DNA of 64,000 nt from DYHD01 sp037445375 (lineage in GTDB: Bacteria; Nitrospirota; Thermodesulfovibrionia; Thermodesulfovibrionales; Dissulfurispiraceae), in the NCBI GenBank assembly GCA_037445375.1, contig JBBIKS010000008.1, positions 8,948 through 72,947 on the forward strand, written 5' to 3'. Below are positions 44,084 through 53,032 of this stretch, piece after piece. Below the pieces are notes generated by a model. That model saw only the letters and a program-made list of their open reading frames with translations, was not told where the DNA came from and did no database searches. Position 1 is the first letter of the stretch; each line of letters begins with the position of its first letter. Position numbers and translations under genes: made by a program.

Positions 44084-44254
44084 TCATTTGGAGCGTCTGA
44101 AGATATAGATTATAAGCAAAACTCCCCCGAAAAAGGTCAAAGTCATGCCAGCGAATGCCCTCCTCATAACATCCTCATAAGGTGCGTCAGGAGATACCGA
44201 GAGGAGATAGTAGCCCATGATGATTGCGATTAGAGATACCAAAAGTAAGAGCAC
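44084..44254 (-). CDS. Small two-helix membrane protein
   Basis: A 56-residue frame with GTG start and an agg ribosome site eight bases upstream. It encodes two hydrophobic helices, about LLLLVSLIAIIMGYYLLSV and FAGMTLTFFGGVLLIIYIF, joined by a polar loop (SPDAPYEDVMRR), and ends RRSK. It matches no family I recognise. It lies between the sigma-54-driven pilin gene (behind a terminator hairpin) and the Ig-pilin gene, all on the same strand. It could be a pilus accessory or an immunity-like small protein. Start and expression are uncertain, but the pattern of two clean helices in a short frame is unlikely by chance. Confidence 0.6.
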   Translation of the reverse strand: MLLLLVSLIAIIMGYYLLSVSPDAPYEDVMRRAFAGMTLTFFGGVLLIIYIFRRSK

Positions 44255-44270
44255 TGTAATTACCTGAACA

Positions 44271-44302
44271 CAAAAAGGGGAGGAGAGTGCCTCCCCTTTT
44301 TC
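44271..44302 (-). terminator. Terminator after the pilin gene
   Basis: Perfect stem aaaaggggagg / cctccccttttt around a short loop, with A/T runs on both sides, 25 bp after the pilin stop. It works in either direction and would leave some read-through into the small membrane protein gene. Confidence 0.8.
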
Positions 44303-44326
44303 AGGACTAAAAAAGAATGGTTTAAC

Positions 44327-44968
44327 TTATGGAGTTTTTTCAAAAAAGTAAGCGATTGATACAATCTGATCGTTAGCTGTATCTGCAGGCCATGCAGAAC
44401 CAGCAGGAGCAGTTGAATAGTTCCTTAACCTGCCTGCAGTTCCACTTTCTGTGCCATCAATTGAGACATCAATCATCTTAGCCAGCCAAGCTGGAACACC
44501 ATATACAACAATTATATTGACACCGGTAGTCGTAGTGCCAATTTTATAAAAGTCATTATACTGGTGCCTTGCAAGAGTAACATTTGGAGTGCCTTGCGGG
44601 GCAACCCTTGAAACACGCAAATCTGAAAATGGGGTGTTTATACCCTCAGTTGTTGTAGACAAAGCACAATAGTCACCCGTTGGGGTTGCATTGTTGCTCG
44701 GCGGAGTCGCTGTTCCAATAGTTAAATTAGGAGGATTATATGCATAGACTCCATCACCGTTACAATCACCAGGGTATCTGCCTTTCCTATCATAATATGT
44801 CCATATCATTGCCTCAAAACCCTGCATATCATTCTGTATCCTCTTGGCTTTTGCATTGTTCATCAACTCCTGTCCCTTAAGCACCGCTCCCAAAATGATC
44901 CCGATAATAACAAGGACAATAGCCAGCTCTACAAGGGTAAAACCCTTTTCTCCCCTAACGATTTTCAA
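44327..44968 (-). CDS. Type IV pilin-like protein
   Basis: A 213-residue prepilin. The leader is nine residues (MKIVRGEKG), then FTLVELAIVLVIIGIILGAV with Glu at +5, a continuing helix (LMNNAKAKRIQNDMQGFEAM) and a globular Thr/Ser-rich domain. Two cysteines (in GDCNGDG and GDYCALS) may form a disulfide. The domain NDGD-type loop CNGDGVYAY resembles calcium-binding loops of pseudopilins, but that is only a resemblance. The start is TTG with a strong aggaggt ribosome site five bases upstream. A sigma-54-type promoter lies ~95 bp upstream, the usual control for a major pilin. It may be the major subunit of this apparatus. Confidence 0.88.
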   Translation of the reverse strand: MKIVRGEKGFTLVELAIVLVIIGIILGAVLKGQELMNNAKAKRIQNDMQGFEAMIWTYYDRKGRYPGDCNGDGVYAYNPPNLTIGTATPPSNNATPTGDYCALSTTTEGINTPFSDLRVSRVAPQGTPNVTLARHQYNDFYKIGTTTTGVNIIVVYGVPAWLAKMIDVSIDGTESGTAGRLRNYSTAPAGSAWPADTANDQIVSIAYFFEKTP

Positions 44969-45057
44969 GATGCACCTCCTAATAGTTTATATGGTATTGT
45001 CAAAAATTTTTAAGCTAAAATGCTTAAAAGTCTTTAAATTGTCAATTATAAATATTA

Positions 45058-45075
45058 TTTGCAATTTATATGCCA
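45058..45075 (-). promoter_or_regulatory. Sigma-54 (RpoN) promoter of the pilin gene
   Basis: Minus strand TGGCATATAAATTGCAAA: the GG and GC dinucleotides are exactly ten bases apart and the flanking bases fit TGGCAC-N5-TTGC. It lies ~95 bp upstream of the pilin start. RpoN with PilR-type activators controls pilA in many bacteria. Confidence 0.82.
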
Positions 45076-45484
45076 ATGGGAATGCTCTACCTAAAAATAG
45101 ACAGAGAAATTGCCAAACCTTAAAATATTTAGTAGGATTTCGTCTCATCTGTCTATTGAATTTAACCTTTTTAGGTTTAGGCGAGACGCCTGTCTTGCCA
45201 ATATTTGTGAGTTCTATATCTATTTTTCGGGCTCTAATTCCAAGCTATATTTTTATATAGATTTAATAAACCTTCCGCAACAAGCAGCTCAATGAGGAAT
45301 ATTTATTCACTAAAGAAAATGACAAATATTGCCAGTTCTATGACAATATGTTGACGAGACCTATTGCTACCCCCCTTCCTCCCTTTGTTAAGGGGGAATT
45401 AAGGATAGATTCTGGACAAGCCAGAATGACAGACTAAAGAACCGCTCGATTCAGATCATTATTATATTATCTATACTAATTCGC
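45076..45484. other. Gap between pilin and transglycosylase genes
   Basis: AT-rich sequence, probably holding activator or IHF sites for the sigma-54 promoter. The stretch 45370-45420 is a C/G-run region (ccccccttcctccctttg ttaaggggg) that can fold and looks like a dispersed intergenic repeat. No gene is supported. Confidence 0.45.
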
Positions 45485-45513
45485 TTGATTTGTCAAGGTT
45501 TTTTTGCTATACT
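45485..45513 (+). promoter_or_regulatory. Sigma-70 promoter, near-leaderless transglycosylase mRNA
   Basis: TTGATT (45485-45490), spacer 17, TATACT (45508-45513). Transcription would start about 7 bases later, right at the ATG at 45523, predicting a leaderless or nearly leaderless mRNA. Confidence 0.6.
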
Positions 45514-45522
45514 CGTTGCAAG

Positions 45523-46056
45523 ATGTGTATAGTAAGATTAATTTTAATCTGTTTGCTAATATTGCCAAGCCTCTCCGATGCCTTCTGTTTTGATGAGGCA
45601 GGAAAGGCTTATGGAATAAACACATATCTTCTTCAGAGTATTGCCAGAGTGGAATCAAATCTTAACCCTAATGCCATAAACAGGAATTTAAATGGCTCTA
45701 CTGACATTGGCATTATGCAGATTAACTCCTCATGGATTGCAAGACTTGGTCTTGATTCAGGCAGGCTTGTTTCAGACCCGTGTTATAATGTTATGACAGG
45801 TGCAAAAATTTTTAGGTACTGCATTGATAAACATGAATATACATGGGAAGCGGTCGGGTGTTACAATGCGGTTTCAAAACATAAGAGGGTTGATTATTCA
45901 TGGAAGGTTTACAATAAGATTAAGGCGGAAGGCAGAAGGCAGGCATCAGTCGAAACCAAAGACCATACAAAACCCGTAGCAACATTAAACTCCTCACTCT
46001 TCACTCCTCACTCTTCACTTACATTTAGCGTGAGGGATAATGCTGCCATTGAGTAA
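45523..46056 (+). CDS. Lytic transglycosylase (VirB1-like)
   Basis: Periplasmic peptidoglycan-cleaving enzyme that makes room for the pilus/secretion apparatus. From the ATG of MCIVRLILICLLIL the product is 177 residues. The N-terminus is a signal peptide (LILICLLILPSLSDAFC). The SLT fold follows with the catalytic Glu in SIARVESNLNPNAIN, GSTDIGIMQIN and CYNAVSKHKRVDYSWKVYN. The promoter just upstream rules out the longer frame from 45490. The TPR protein gene follows 7 bp later, so they form one operon facing away from the pilin gene. Confidence 0.88.
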   Translation: MCIVRLILICLLILPSLSDAFCFDEAGKAYGINTYLLQSIARVESNLNPNAINRNLNGSTDIGIMQINSSWIARLGLDSGRLVSDPCYNVMTGAKIFRYCIDKHEYTWEAVGCYNAVSKHKRVDYSWKVYNKIKAEGRRQASVETKDHTKPVATLNSSLFTPHSSLTFSVRDNAAIE

Positions 46057-46063
46057 ATAAATT

Positions 46064-47128
46064 ATGAGCCTTTTATCCGATCTCCTTTCAAAGATAAAGC
46101 ACCTTGAACCTAAAAGGGATGTCCCTCCTGGGCTAAGAAGCTCTGTAACCACATCTAAAAAGATGGAATCTCAGAAGAAGCGGCTGATTTTTCTTGCTGC
46201 CTTTTTGACCATCGCATTAATCTCAGGATTTCTCGCCGTTTATTTGATGGAAACATATCTCTCAGGTAATTTAAAACATGGGATAGAACAGAAAAAACAG
46301 GTAACGGAGCACAATGCACAGAGTATTAATAATCGTTCAGAAACAAGCACCCAGAATTATGCTAAAAACTCTGAACCCCAAACTCAAGATAAAGAAAAAT
46401 CTTCCCTGATAGGAAAAACTGTCGAACCTGCCAAAGATGTCGGAAATGAACAAATAATAATTGAGAATCAAAAGGAAAACCTATCAATGCAAGCAAAACA
46501 ATCAGAAATAAAAAGGAAATTAGAAGTGAACATACCACAAAAAGAAATGGCTGAAAAAAAAGCGTCTCCTGAGCCGATAGGCAGTCAAAAGATCCTTGCG
46601 GAGACTGATCAGACAACTCAAGACAGAAAAACAATACTCACAACAGAAAATAAAACTTATCTCGAAAAACCCGATTCTTCCGAAAAAGACCTTTATCTTT
46701 ATATGGCAAGGAATTATGAAAACAAAAGGGACTATTCCAATGCCCTCGCCAGTTATAAGAAGGTATTGAACATAGAGCCTAAAAATTACAGGGTGATGAG
46801 CAACATAGCATCTATACTCATCCATCTCAATTCTTTTGAGGATGCAAAGAATTATTCACAGATGGCTCTCAGCCACAAAAACGATTATGTTCCCGGTTTA
46901 ATTAACGCGGGGATAGCCCTTGCGAGGCTGGGATTGCTGGAAGATGCGGAAAACTATCTTGTACGTGCTCTTACACTTGAGCCGGATAACAGGCAGGCAC
47001 TTTTAAATATCGCTATACTTTATGAAAAAAAAGACAATTACAAAAAGGCTCGTGAACACTATTTAAGGCTTCAAAGGTTAGGTGATACACAAGGCAGTAT
47101 CGGTCTTGAGCGAATAGGGAACAAGTAA
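46064..47128 (+). CDS. TPR-repeat membrane protein (MshN-like)
   Basis: A 354-residue bitopic protein. A short cytoplasmic part (to residue ~43, MSLLSDLLSKIKHLEPKRDV) is followed by one membrane helix (LIFLAAFLTIALISGFLAVYL), a long Gln/Glu/Lys-rich linker of ~120 residues, and at least three TPR units near the C-terminus (SNALASYKKVLNIEPKNYRV; FEDAKNYSQMALSHKND; LEDAENYLVRALTLEPDN). This layout matches MshN-type assembly proteins of MSHA-like pili. It pairs with the transglycosylase gene and converges on the ExeA-like ATPase gene. Confidence 0.8.
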   Translation: MSLLSDLLSKIKHLEPKRDVPPGLRSSVTTSKKMESQKKRLIFLAAFLTIALISGFLAVYLMETYLSGNLKHGIEQKKQVTEHNAQSINNRSETSTQNYAKNSEPQTQDKEKSSLIGKTVEPAKDVGNEQIIIENQKENLSMQAKQSEIKRKLEVNIPQKEMAEKKASPEPIGSQKILAETDQTTQDRKTILTTENKTYLEKPDSSEKDLYLYMARNYENKRDYSNALASYKKVLNIEPKNYRVMSNIASILIHLNSFEDAKNYSQMALSHKNDYVPGLINAGIALARLGLLEDAENYLVRALTLEPDNRQALLNIAILYEKKDNYKKAREHYLRLQRLGDTQGSIGLERIGNK

Positions 47129-47184
47129 TTTACAATCGGAGACTGCCATAAACAGTTATACAATTACACCCCGACATGGAATTC

Positions 47185-48477
47185 CTATCTTACAGTCACA
47201 ACCTTATCTGCTACCCAGCATTCCCTGCCGTCAGTGGTCTGTATTTTATACCATTTTTTACCGGTGCTCTCAGTAAACTCATCATTTATCTCAAAGACAA
47301 CACCCTTAGATACCCATGAAATCTGTTCGGAATCCAGTGATGGTTTTGACCTTAAATTTGCAGAGTTGACAATAACTGTAGCAGTTTTTTTGTTCTTATT
47401 CTGGACTTCTGATGCTTTAATGTTATTTTGTATGGATTCTGTTGTGGTCTCTTGTTTTGCCTCCATATTGCCCTTGTTCGGAACAGTCTCAACAGCCGGT
47501 GCCAGATTGCGTTCTACAGTCTTCGGAATATTCTTTGTTATTTCAACTGTTTTGCCTTTTTGTTCTATAAAAAAATAGTACCCTGCAGCGGCTGCAACTG
47601 CAAGAACACATAGAAATGAGAATGCATAAACAAGTTTTGCGCCCCAAAAAGCTTTTTGGCGCTTTGGCAGCTCTAAGTCTTTGAAATGCTTTATAGCATA
47701 TCTGACATGCGTGATGTTAACTATATTACTCCCATCAAGATAGGCTGACATGATCGCTCTCGATGAGATTATGTTGATAATACGAGGTATTCCAGCAGAA
47801 AAATTATAAATAGGTTTTTGCACCCCATCGCCGAGTCTCAAATACCCTTTTCCTGCCTTTATCAGCCTGTAGTTTATGTAATCAAGGGTTTCATCAATCG
47901 CAAGCGGGCTCAGCCTTATCCTCACTGTAATTCTCTGGTTTAGCTGTTTAAGGTTTTCACTATTTAATCGTTTTTCGAGTTCCGGCTGACCAATAAGAAA
48001 TATTTGCAGCAGTTTGTCTTTATAGGTTTCAAGGTTGGAAAGCAGCCTTAACTCTTCAAGGGTTTCATCATAAAGGTTCTGCGCCTCATCAACGATGATT
48101 ATTACAGGCTTTCCAATTTGTGATTTTTCTATAAGCAAGTCTCTGAAAGCCTTCAATATGTCATTCTTGTTTGAACTTAAAAGTTTTACATTGAGGTCTT
48201 CCATAACAGAAACTAAAAACTCCTCAGGAGAAAGACGGGGAGTAAGTATTAAAGCGATTTCTGCTTTATCATTCCAGTTTTCTTTGAATACATTAATAAG
48301 GGTAGTTTTCCCTGTTCCCGGCTCTCCTGCTATAAGGCAAAAACCCTCTTTTTGTTCAACAACATAGTTCATCGAGAGCAAAGCCTCATTGTGACTCGAC
48401 GACGGGAAGTAGAATAAAGGGTCAGGCGTCAACCTAAACGGATCTTCTTTTAATCCATAAAATTCTAAAAAATCCAT
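47185..48477 (-). CDS. ExeA/MshM-like AAA+ ATPase with periplasmic SH3 domain
   Basis: A 430-residue protein. The N-terminal AAA+ domain (FYGLKEDPFRLTPDP, then Walker A GEPGTGKTT near residue 50, Walker B VIIIVDEAQNL) is of the ExeA/GspA type. One membrane helix lies near residue 280 (VYAFSFLCVLAVAAAAGYYFF). A polar linker is followed by a bacterial SH3 domain (VIVNSANLRSKPSLDSEQIS ... WYKIQTTDGRECWVADKVV), likely a peptidoglycan binder. ExeA proteins help install secretins through the wall. The ATG at 48477 is preferred, and a GTG two codons upstream is possible. It is downstream of pilC on the same strand. Confidence 0.87.
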   Translation of the reverse strand: MDFLEFYGLKEDPFRLTPDPLFYFPSSSHNEALLSMNYVVEQKEGFCLIAGEPGTGKTTLINVFKENWNDKAEIALILTPRLSPEEFLVSVMEDLNVKLLSSNKNDILKAFRDLLIEKSQIGKPVIIIVDEAQNLYDETLEELRLLSNLETYKDKLLQIFLIGQPELEKRLNSENLKQLNQRITVRIRLSPLAIDETLDYINYRLIKAGKGYLRLGDGVQKPIYNFSAGIPRIINIISSRAIMSAYLDGSNIVNITHVRYAIKHFKDLELPKRQKAFWGAKLVYAFSFLCVLAVAAAAGYYFFIEQKGKTVEITKNIPKTVERNLAPAVETVPNKGNMEAKQETTTESIQNNIKASEVQNKNKKTATVIVNSANLRSKPSLDSEQISWVSKGVVFEINDEFTESTGKKWYKIQTTDGRECWVADKVVTVR

Positions 48478-48535
48478 CTGCACCCGGGATCTAACATTTC
48501 CCCATTGAGGGAAAGGGAATTTTGTAAGATGTCCA

Positions 48536-49750
48536 TTATCTTCCCATTTTTGATACTAAGTCATATATGGGGAATAAAAGACCAACGATAATCAGGACGA
48601 ACAACAACCCTATAACAGTTATCACGATTGGCTCTATCATCTTGCCTAATTTTTGCGACATATCCTCAAGCTTTTTGAAATAATATTCTGAGAGATAAGC
48701 AAATTGTTCATCTAAAGTGCCGCTTGTCTCACCGATAAAAATCATTCTTGTTACTAACTTGGGGAACACTTTGTGTTTCTGCAAGGCATCTGATATCCTG
48801 CTGCCTGCTACTACGGATTCCATAGAATCTGCAATTGCCCCCTTAAAGACTTCGTTTCCTATAATATCCGATACTATCTCAAAAGACCTGTTTATATTAA
48901 TCCCTGCGATAGTAAGGATTCTCATCTGTTCTGAGAATAGCACGAGGAGTTTGTTATAAATAATGTGTTTGAGGATGGGAAGCTTTATTTTTAATAAGTC
49001 AATATAGTATCGTGTTTTTTTACTTTGTTTTAGTATCACTACCATTAAAAACACTATTACTGGGCTTAGAAGTATTATATACCAGTAGGATTGGCTGAAA
49101 TCGCTCAAAAATATAAGTATCCTCGTCGGCAATGGAAGGACGATCCCCGAGTCTTTAAAAATTGTTATAACTTTTGGAAGAACATACATCAGCCAGAAAA
49201 GCAGCGCTCCTGTAGTTGCAACTATAGCAAAGATCGGATAAAAAAGAGCCCTTTTTATAGATGAGGCTAAATCTTCCATCCTTTGCAAATGTATTGCTAT
49301 ATCGGACAAACTCCTGTCAAGTCTGCCCGTCTCCTCTCCTACAATGATAAGGCGTATGAAGATATCAGGGAAAATATCCCTGTGTGCGGTTACTGCCTCG
49401 GACAATTGTGAGCCGTATAATACCGATCTCCTTATGTTGTTTATCTTCTCCTTAAAGTATTTGTTTTCAGTCATATCCTCTATATCAGAAAGGGCAGATA
49501 TTAAGGGAATGCCCGCTTTTAACATCACTGAAAGGCTATTGACAAACTCGATAATATCCCTTCTCTTTATTCTTCTTGCTAAAAGTTTTTTTCTTATGGA
49601 TATGAGATAATCGTTTGATTTTTTTATGTCTATTACGTTCAGTCCGGCAGATGTAATGTTTTCATGGGCATGTTCAAGATTCATGCTCTCTACCACACCT
49701 TTTACGATCGTACCGTTTGGTTCAATAGCCCTATATGAAAAAGATGGCAT
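48536..49750 (-). CDS. pilC: PilC/GspF-type inner membrane platform protein
   Basis: Polytopic platform protein of type IV pilus/type II secretion machines, 404 residues. It has the duplicated GspF domain: the first from FVNSLSVMLKAGIPLISALSDIE (near residue 68), the second from LFSEQMRILTIAGININRSFEI (near residue 270), each with the GE(E/T)(T/S)G motif (IVGEETGRLD and FIGETSGTLDEQ). Three membrane helices are visible. It shares one base with the stop of the pilB-like gene upstream, so they are coupled. It could equally be called mshG. Confidence 0.92.
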   Translation of the reverse strand: MPSFSYRAIEPNGTIVKGVVESMNLEHAHENITSAGLNVIDIKKSNDYLISIRKKLLARRIKRRDIIEFVNSLSVMLKAGIPLISALSDIEDMTENKYFKEKINNIRRSVLYGSQLSEAVTAHRDIFPDIFIRLIIVGEETGRLDRSLSDIAIHLQRMEDLASSIKRALFYPIFAIVATTGALLFWLMYVLPKVITIFKDSGIVLPLPTRILIFLSDFSQSYWYIILLSPVIVFLMVVILKQSKKTRYYIDLLKIKLPILKHIIYNKLLVLFSEQMRILTIAGININRSFEIVSDIIGNEVFKGAIADSMESVVAGSRISDALQKHKVFPKLVTRMIFIGETSGTLDEQFAYLSEYYFKKLEDMSQKLGKMIEPIVITVIGLLFVLIIVGLLFPIYDLVSKMGR

Positions 49751-51402
49751 TATCCGACAACCCTTAATACTTCCTCAAATGTCGTTATACCTTCTATAGC
49801 TTTTCTTATTCCGTCGTCTCTCAGAGTTTTCATACCATTCTTTACAGCAAAATCCTTTAATGTTTTTACCGATGCGCCGGAATAAATCAACTCCTTTAAA
49901 TCATCATCAACAACGAGTATCTCACCTATTGCTATCCTGCCAAGATACCCTGTATGGTCACAAACAGAGCAGCCCTTGCCTTTAAAAGCTATCTTTATTT
50001 TACCTTCAAGCCCTGTAAAACCATTTGCCTTTAATTCACCATCTTTAAGTTGATGTTCAATTTTGCAATTAACGCATACCTTTCTCAAAAGTCTCTGGGC
50101 TACAACGGCAAGGAGAGAAGATGAGAGCAAGTATCTGTCAATATTGAGATCTATGAGTCTTGGGATAGCAGTTACGGCATCATTTGTATGGAGTGTTGTC
50201 AGAACTAAATGACCTGTGATTGATGACCTTATGGCAATGCTTGCAGTCTCCGCGTCTCTGATTTCGCCAATGAGCATAACATCAGGGTCCTGTCTCATGA
50301 AATTTCTCCCCCCGATAGCAAAATCATACCCTGCCTTTTCATTGACTTCTGTCTGCTTTACCATGCTCAATCTATATTCGACAGGGTCTTCAACGGTCAG
50401 GACATTCTTCTCTAATAGATTTATTTCCCTTAGCGCTGCATAAAGGGTTGTTGTTTTTCCGCTTCCAGTAGGACCTGTAATCAAAATAATGCCGAAAGGT
50501 TTTGAAAACAAATAAAGTAAGCTTTGCGTATTATCCTCATCAAACCCGAGACTCGAGATGCGGAGGAGTGAACCCGAGCTGCTCAATATCCTTATAACAA
50601 CATTTTCTCCATATATTGTTGGAACGGTAGAGACGCGCATGCCGTATTTCTTAGTTAGAAAATCGAATGTGAATGAACCATCCTGTGGAAGCCTCTGTTC
50701 TGCTATGTCAAGGGATGAGAGTATTTTTATCCTCGATATGATGCCATTTTGGGCAATCTTGGGAAGACAATGGGCATGATGTAAAACACCATCTATCCGA
50801 TAAAAGACATGGACTGTTTCCTTCGCAGGACTTGTATGTATATCTGTTGCATTTCTTCGAATGCCGTCCATTAATAATAGTTCCGCAAGTGAGGAAATTA
50901 AGACTGTTGATGGTGCTTCCATGGCTTTTATCTCGTTAACAATGTTTCCAATACGTTTATGTATTGGATTTTCTAAAAAATAATATGCCCTCTCCAATGT
51001 TTCATAGAAGCTTTCTGAGTCAACCATATAGACTATTGGCGGCTTTCCGCTTATTCTGGTAGCTGTATCAATAGCTAATATATTACTCGGATTGGTTATC
51101 CCGATAGTAAGCACCTTATTTTCAATATTAAGCGGTAAAAAACCTGCTCTTTGGGCAATATCTCGAGGTACGGAACGAAGGGCATCATCGGAAAGAAAAT
51201 ATCCGTCGAGATTTAAAAACTTAATACCTGTTTGCTCCCCAAGGGATTGGGCTATTTCTTTTGAGGTGACAAATCCAAGCTCTATTAAAGTATCCCCAAT
51301 CAGGTTTCCTGTAATTGCCTGCTGCGACATCGCAACATTTAACTGCGCCTCGGTAAGAAGCTTCTTTGTTATTAATAATTCGCCAAGTCTTAAGGTTGCC
51401 AT
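49750..51402 (-). CDS. pilB: PilB/GspE-type assembly ATPase
   Basis: Cytoplasmic hexameric ATPase that powers pilus assembly, 550 residues. It has the N-terminal GspE domain (LGELLITKKLLTEAQLNVA), then the catalytic domain: Walker A GPTGSGKTTTLYAAL, Asp box VLTVEDPVEY, Walker B DVMLIGEIRDAETA and the His box HLVLTTLHTNDA. A four-cysteine zinc module is visible (CVNCKIEH ... GCSVCDHTGYLGR). This is the polymerising rather than the retraction type. No pilT-like retraction ATPase lies in the window. A 1-base gap separates it from the secretin gene. Confidence 0.93.
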   Translation of the reverse strand: MATLRLGELLITKKLLTEAQLNVAMSQQAITGNLIGDTLIELGFVTSKEIAQSLGEQTGIKFLNLDGYFLSDDALRSVPRDIAQRAGFLPLNIENKVLTIGITNPSNILAIDTATRISGKPPIVYMVDSESFYETLERAYYFLENPIHKRIGNIVNEIKAMEAPSTVLISSLAELLLMDGIRRNATDIHTSPAKETVHVFYRIDGVLHHAHCLPKIAQNGIISRIKILSSLDIAEQRLPQDGSFTFDFLTKKYGMRVSTVPTIYGENVVIRILSSSGSLLRISSLGFDEDNTQSLLYLFSKPFGIILITGPTGSGKTTTLYAALREINLLEKNVLTVEDPVEYRLSMVKQTEVNEKAGYDFAIGGRNFMRQDPDVMLIGEIRDAETASIAIRSSITGHLVLTTLHTNDAVTAIPRLIDLNIDRYLLSSSLLAVVAQRLLRKVCVNCKIEHQLKDGELKANGFTGLEGKIKIAFKGKGCSVCDHTGYLGRIAIGEILVVDDDLKELIYSGASVKTLKDFAVKNGMKTLRDDGIRKAIEGITTFEEVLRVVG

Positions 51403-51403
51403 A

Positions 51404-53032
51404 TCAATGAGTTACTATTTTCGGTTTTAACATTATAACAAGCTCTGTTTTTTCATTCACATTATCCCTACTTTTAAATAAATACCCGATCAGGGGGACA
51501 TTGCCGATAAATGGAACTTGACTATCCTGCAATTTATCCCTGTTCTGTATTAATCCTCCGATTATTACCATCTGATTATCTCTAAGCTTCACCGTTGTGC
51601 TTAATTCTCTCAGGTCAATGGTTGGCAATGATATCTGTATGGTGTTTTCTCCAACCTTCCCAATTGTTCTGTCAACAAGGCTTACGAGGTCAGAAACTAT
51701 AGGGGTTACTGTCAAGGATATCTCCCCATTTTCATTTATCTTTGGGACGAGACCGATGATAATGCCTGAGAGAACACTGCTGGTCTGAACCGTAAAGGTA
51801 GTAGTCGGCACCGTTCCTGTTGCTGCGGCTGTGGTGGTTGTCTCGACTCTAGATATGAAGCTTACATTTCTTCCGGCACTTAGAAGGGCTGTCTGTCCAT
51901 TCATTATATTTACCCTCGGATTTGAAAGAACCCTTACCTCACCCTGCGTTTGTAATGCCTTCAATAAACCTGAAAAGTCCCATCTCGCAACCCCGACCTG
52001 AAAATGCGGCAGATCGCCCACAACATTGGAAAACTTGCTCGTCCCGAAAGTAACCTGACCAAGATTGTTTATATCCAGTGCTGTCCAGTCAATGCCATAT
52101 TTCAATCCCTCGGATAACTGAACCTCTACAATTCGCGCTTCGATGATGACCTGTCTGTTCAATATCTTATTTAGCTCTCTGAGGTAATTCTCCACCCTTT
52201 CAATGTCTTTTTTCGTTGCAGTAACAGCTATGGTGCCGGTCATTCTATTAATGCTAAAGTTAGATTTCATTTGAGAACCGCCGGTAGTGGTGGCAGCAGC
52301 GGGTGTTCGTGCATCTCCTCCTGTAGCTCCTATCATACTTGCTATGGCTTTTTCAATGGTATCCCAGAGCTTAAAGGCTTCCTTATCAGACTGAATCTTC
52401 TGCGTCACATTGCCCTTAATGCTTGTTGTCCCTGTTCCTGCCCCTGTTGTTGCGCCGCCTAATATGTCGCCGCCGACATCCACAGCATAATCTTGAATTA
52501 TAGATGGTTGGGCGAATTCAAAGAACTTTGTATCCATTGCCTTGACAAGCAGCACATTCTCCTTGATAGTATAAAAATAATCCACAGATGAAAATACCGT
52601 ATTGAGCGCATCTTCTGCGCGGACATTCTTAAGAGTGAGAGTTATAGGTATATCAGGATCTACCCCCTTTTCCATCACAAGATTAAGTCCTATTGACTCC
52701 GAGATAACATAAAGAACATCCCTCAGAGGGGTACCTCTTGCCGAGACAGAAACAACCCTGGTTTTCAGAGGCGAAAGCTCCTCTGAAACAGGCACGAAAT
52801 CAAGCGTATTTTTAGGCTGCTCTTTAATGTCCCGTGTATCTTCCTTGAAGGTTACCTCTTTGACGCTACCCCCCTCATGAACTTTCTTCATCGGTTCTGT
52901 TGTAGCACATGCTGGCAGCATAATCATAAAAAACATAAGAACAATAAAATATTGAGACCGATTTTGTGAGAGTTTTTGCAACAGGACTGAGGAGACCTTT
53001 TTACTTATTTTATTTTTTCCAGATATGCCCAC
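51404..53032 (-). CDS. pilQ: Secretin, PilQ/MshL/GspD type, lipoprotein
   Basis: Outer membrane secretin channel, 542 residues from the GTG start. The N-terminus has a long positively charged stretch, a hydrophobic segment and a lipobox (MIMLPAC near residue 42), so it is likely a lipoprotein. An STN-like domain follows (RVVSVSARGTPLRDVLYVIS), then an NolW/N-domain (RMTGTIAVTATKKDIERVENYL). The secretin core has VIIEARIVEVQLSEGLKYGIDW, VLSNPRVNIMNGQTALL, and the C-terminal LPTIDLRELSTTVKLRD ... VIIGGLIQ and FKSRDNVNEKTELVIM. Its start overlaps the pilP-like gene by 28 bases. Confidence 0.92.
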   Translation of the reverse strand: MGISGKNKISKKVSSVLLQKLSQNRSQYFIVLMFFMIMLPACATTEPMKKVHEGGSVKEVTFKEDTRDIKEQPKNTLDFVPVSEELSPLKTRVVSVSARGTPLRDVLYVISESIGLNLVMEKGVDPDIPITLTLKNVRAEDALNTVFSSVDYFYTIKENVLLVKAMDTKFFEFAQPSIIQDYAVDVGGDILGGATTGAGTGTTSIKGNVTQKIQSDKEAFKLWDTIEKAIASMIGATGGDARTPAAATTTGGSQMKSNFSINRMTGTIAVTATKKDIERVENYLRELNKILNRQVIIEARIVEVQLSEGLKYGIDWTALDINNLGQVTFGTSKFSNVVGDLPHFQVGVARWDFSGLLKALQTQGEVRVLSNPRVNIMNGQTALLSAGRNVSFISRVETTTTAAATGTVPTTTFTVQTSSVLSGIIIGLVPKINENGEISLTVTPIVSDLVSLVDRTIGKVGENTIQISLPTIDLRELSTTVKLRDNQMVIIGGLIQNRDKLQDSQVPFIGNVPLIGYLFKSRDNVNEKTELVIMLKPKIVTH

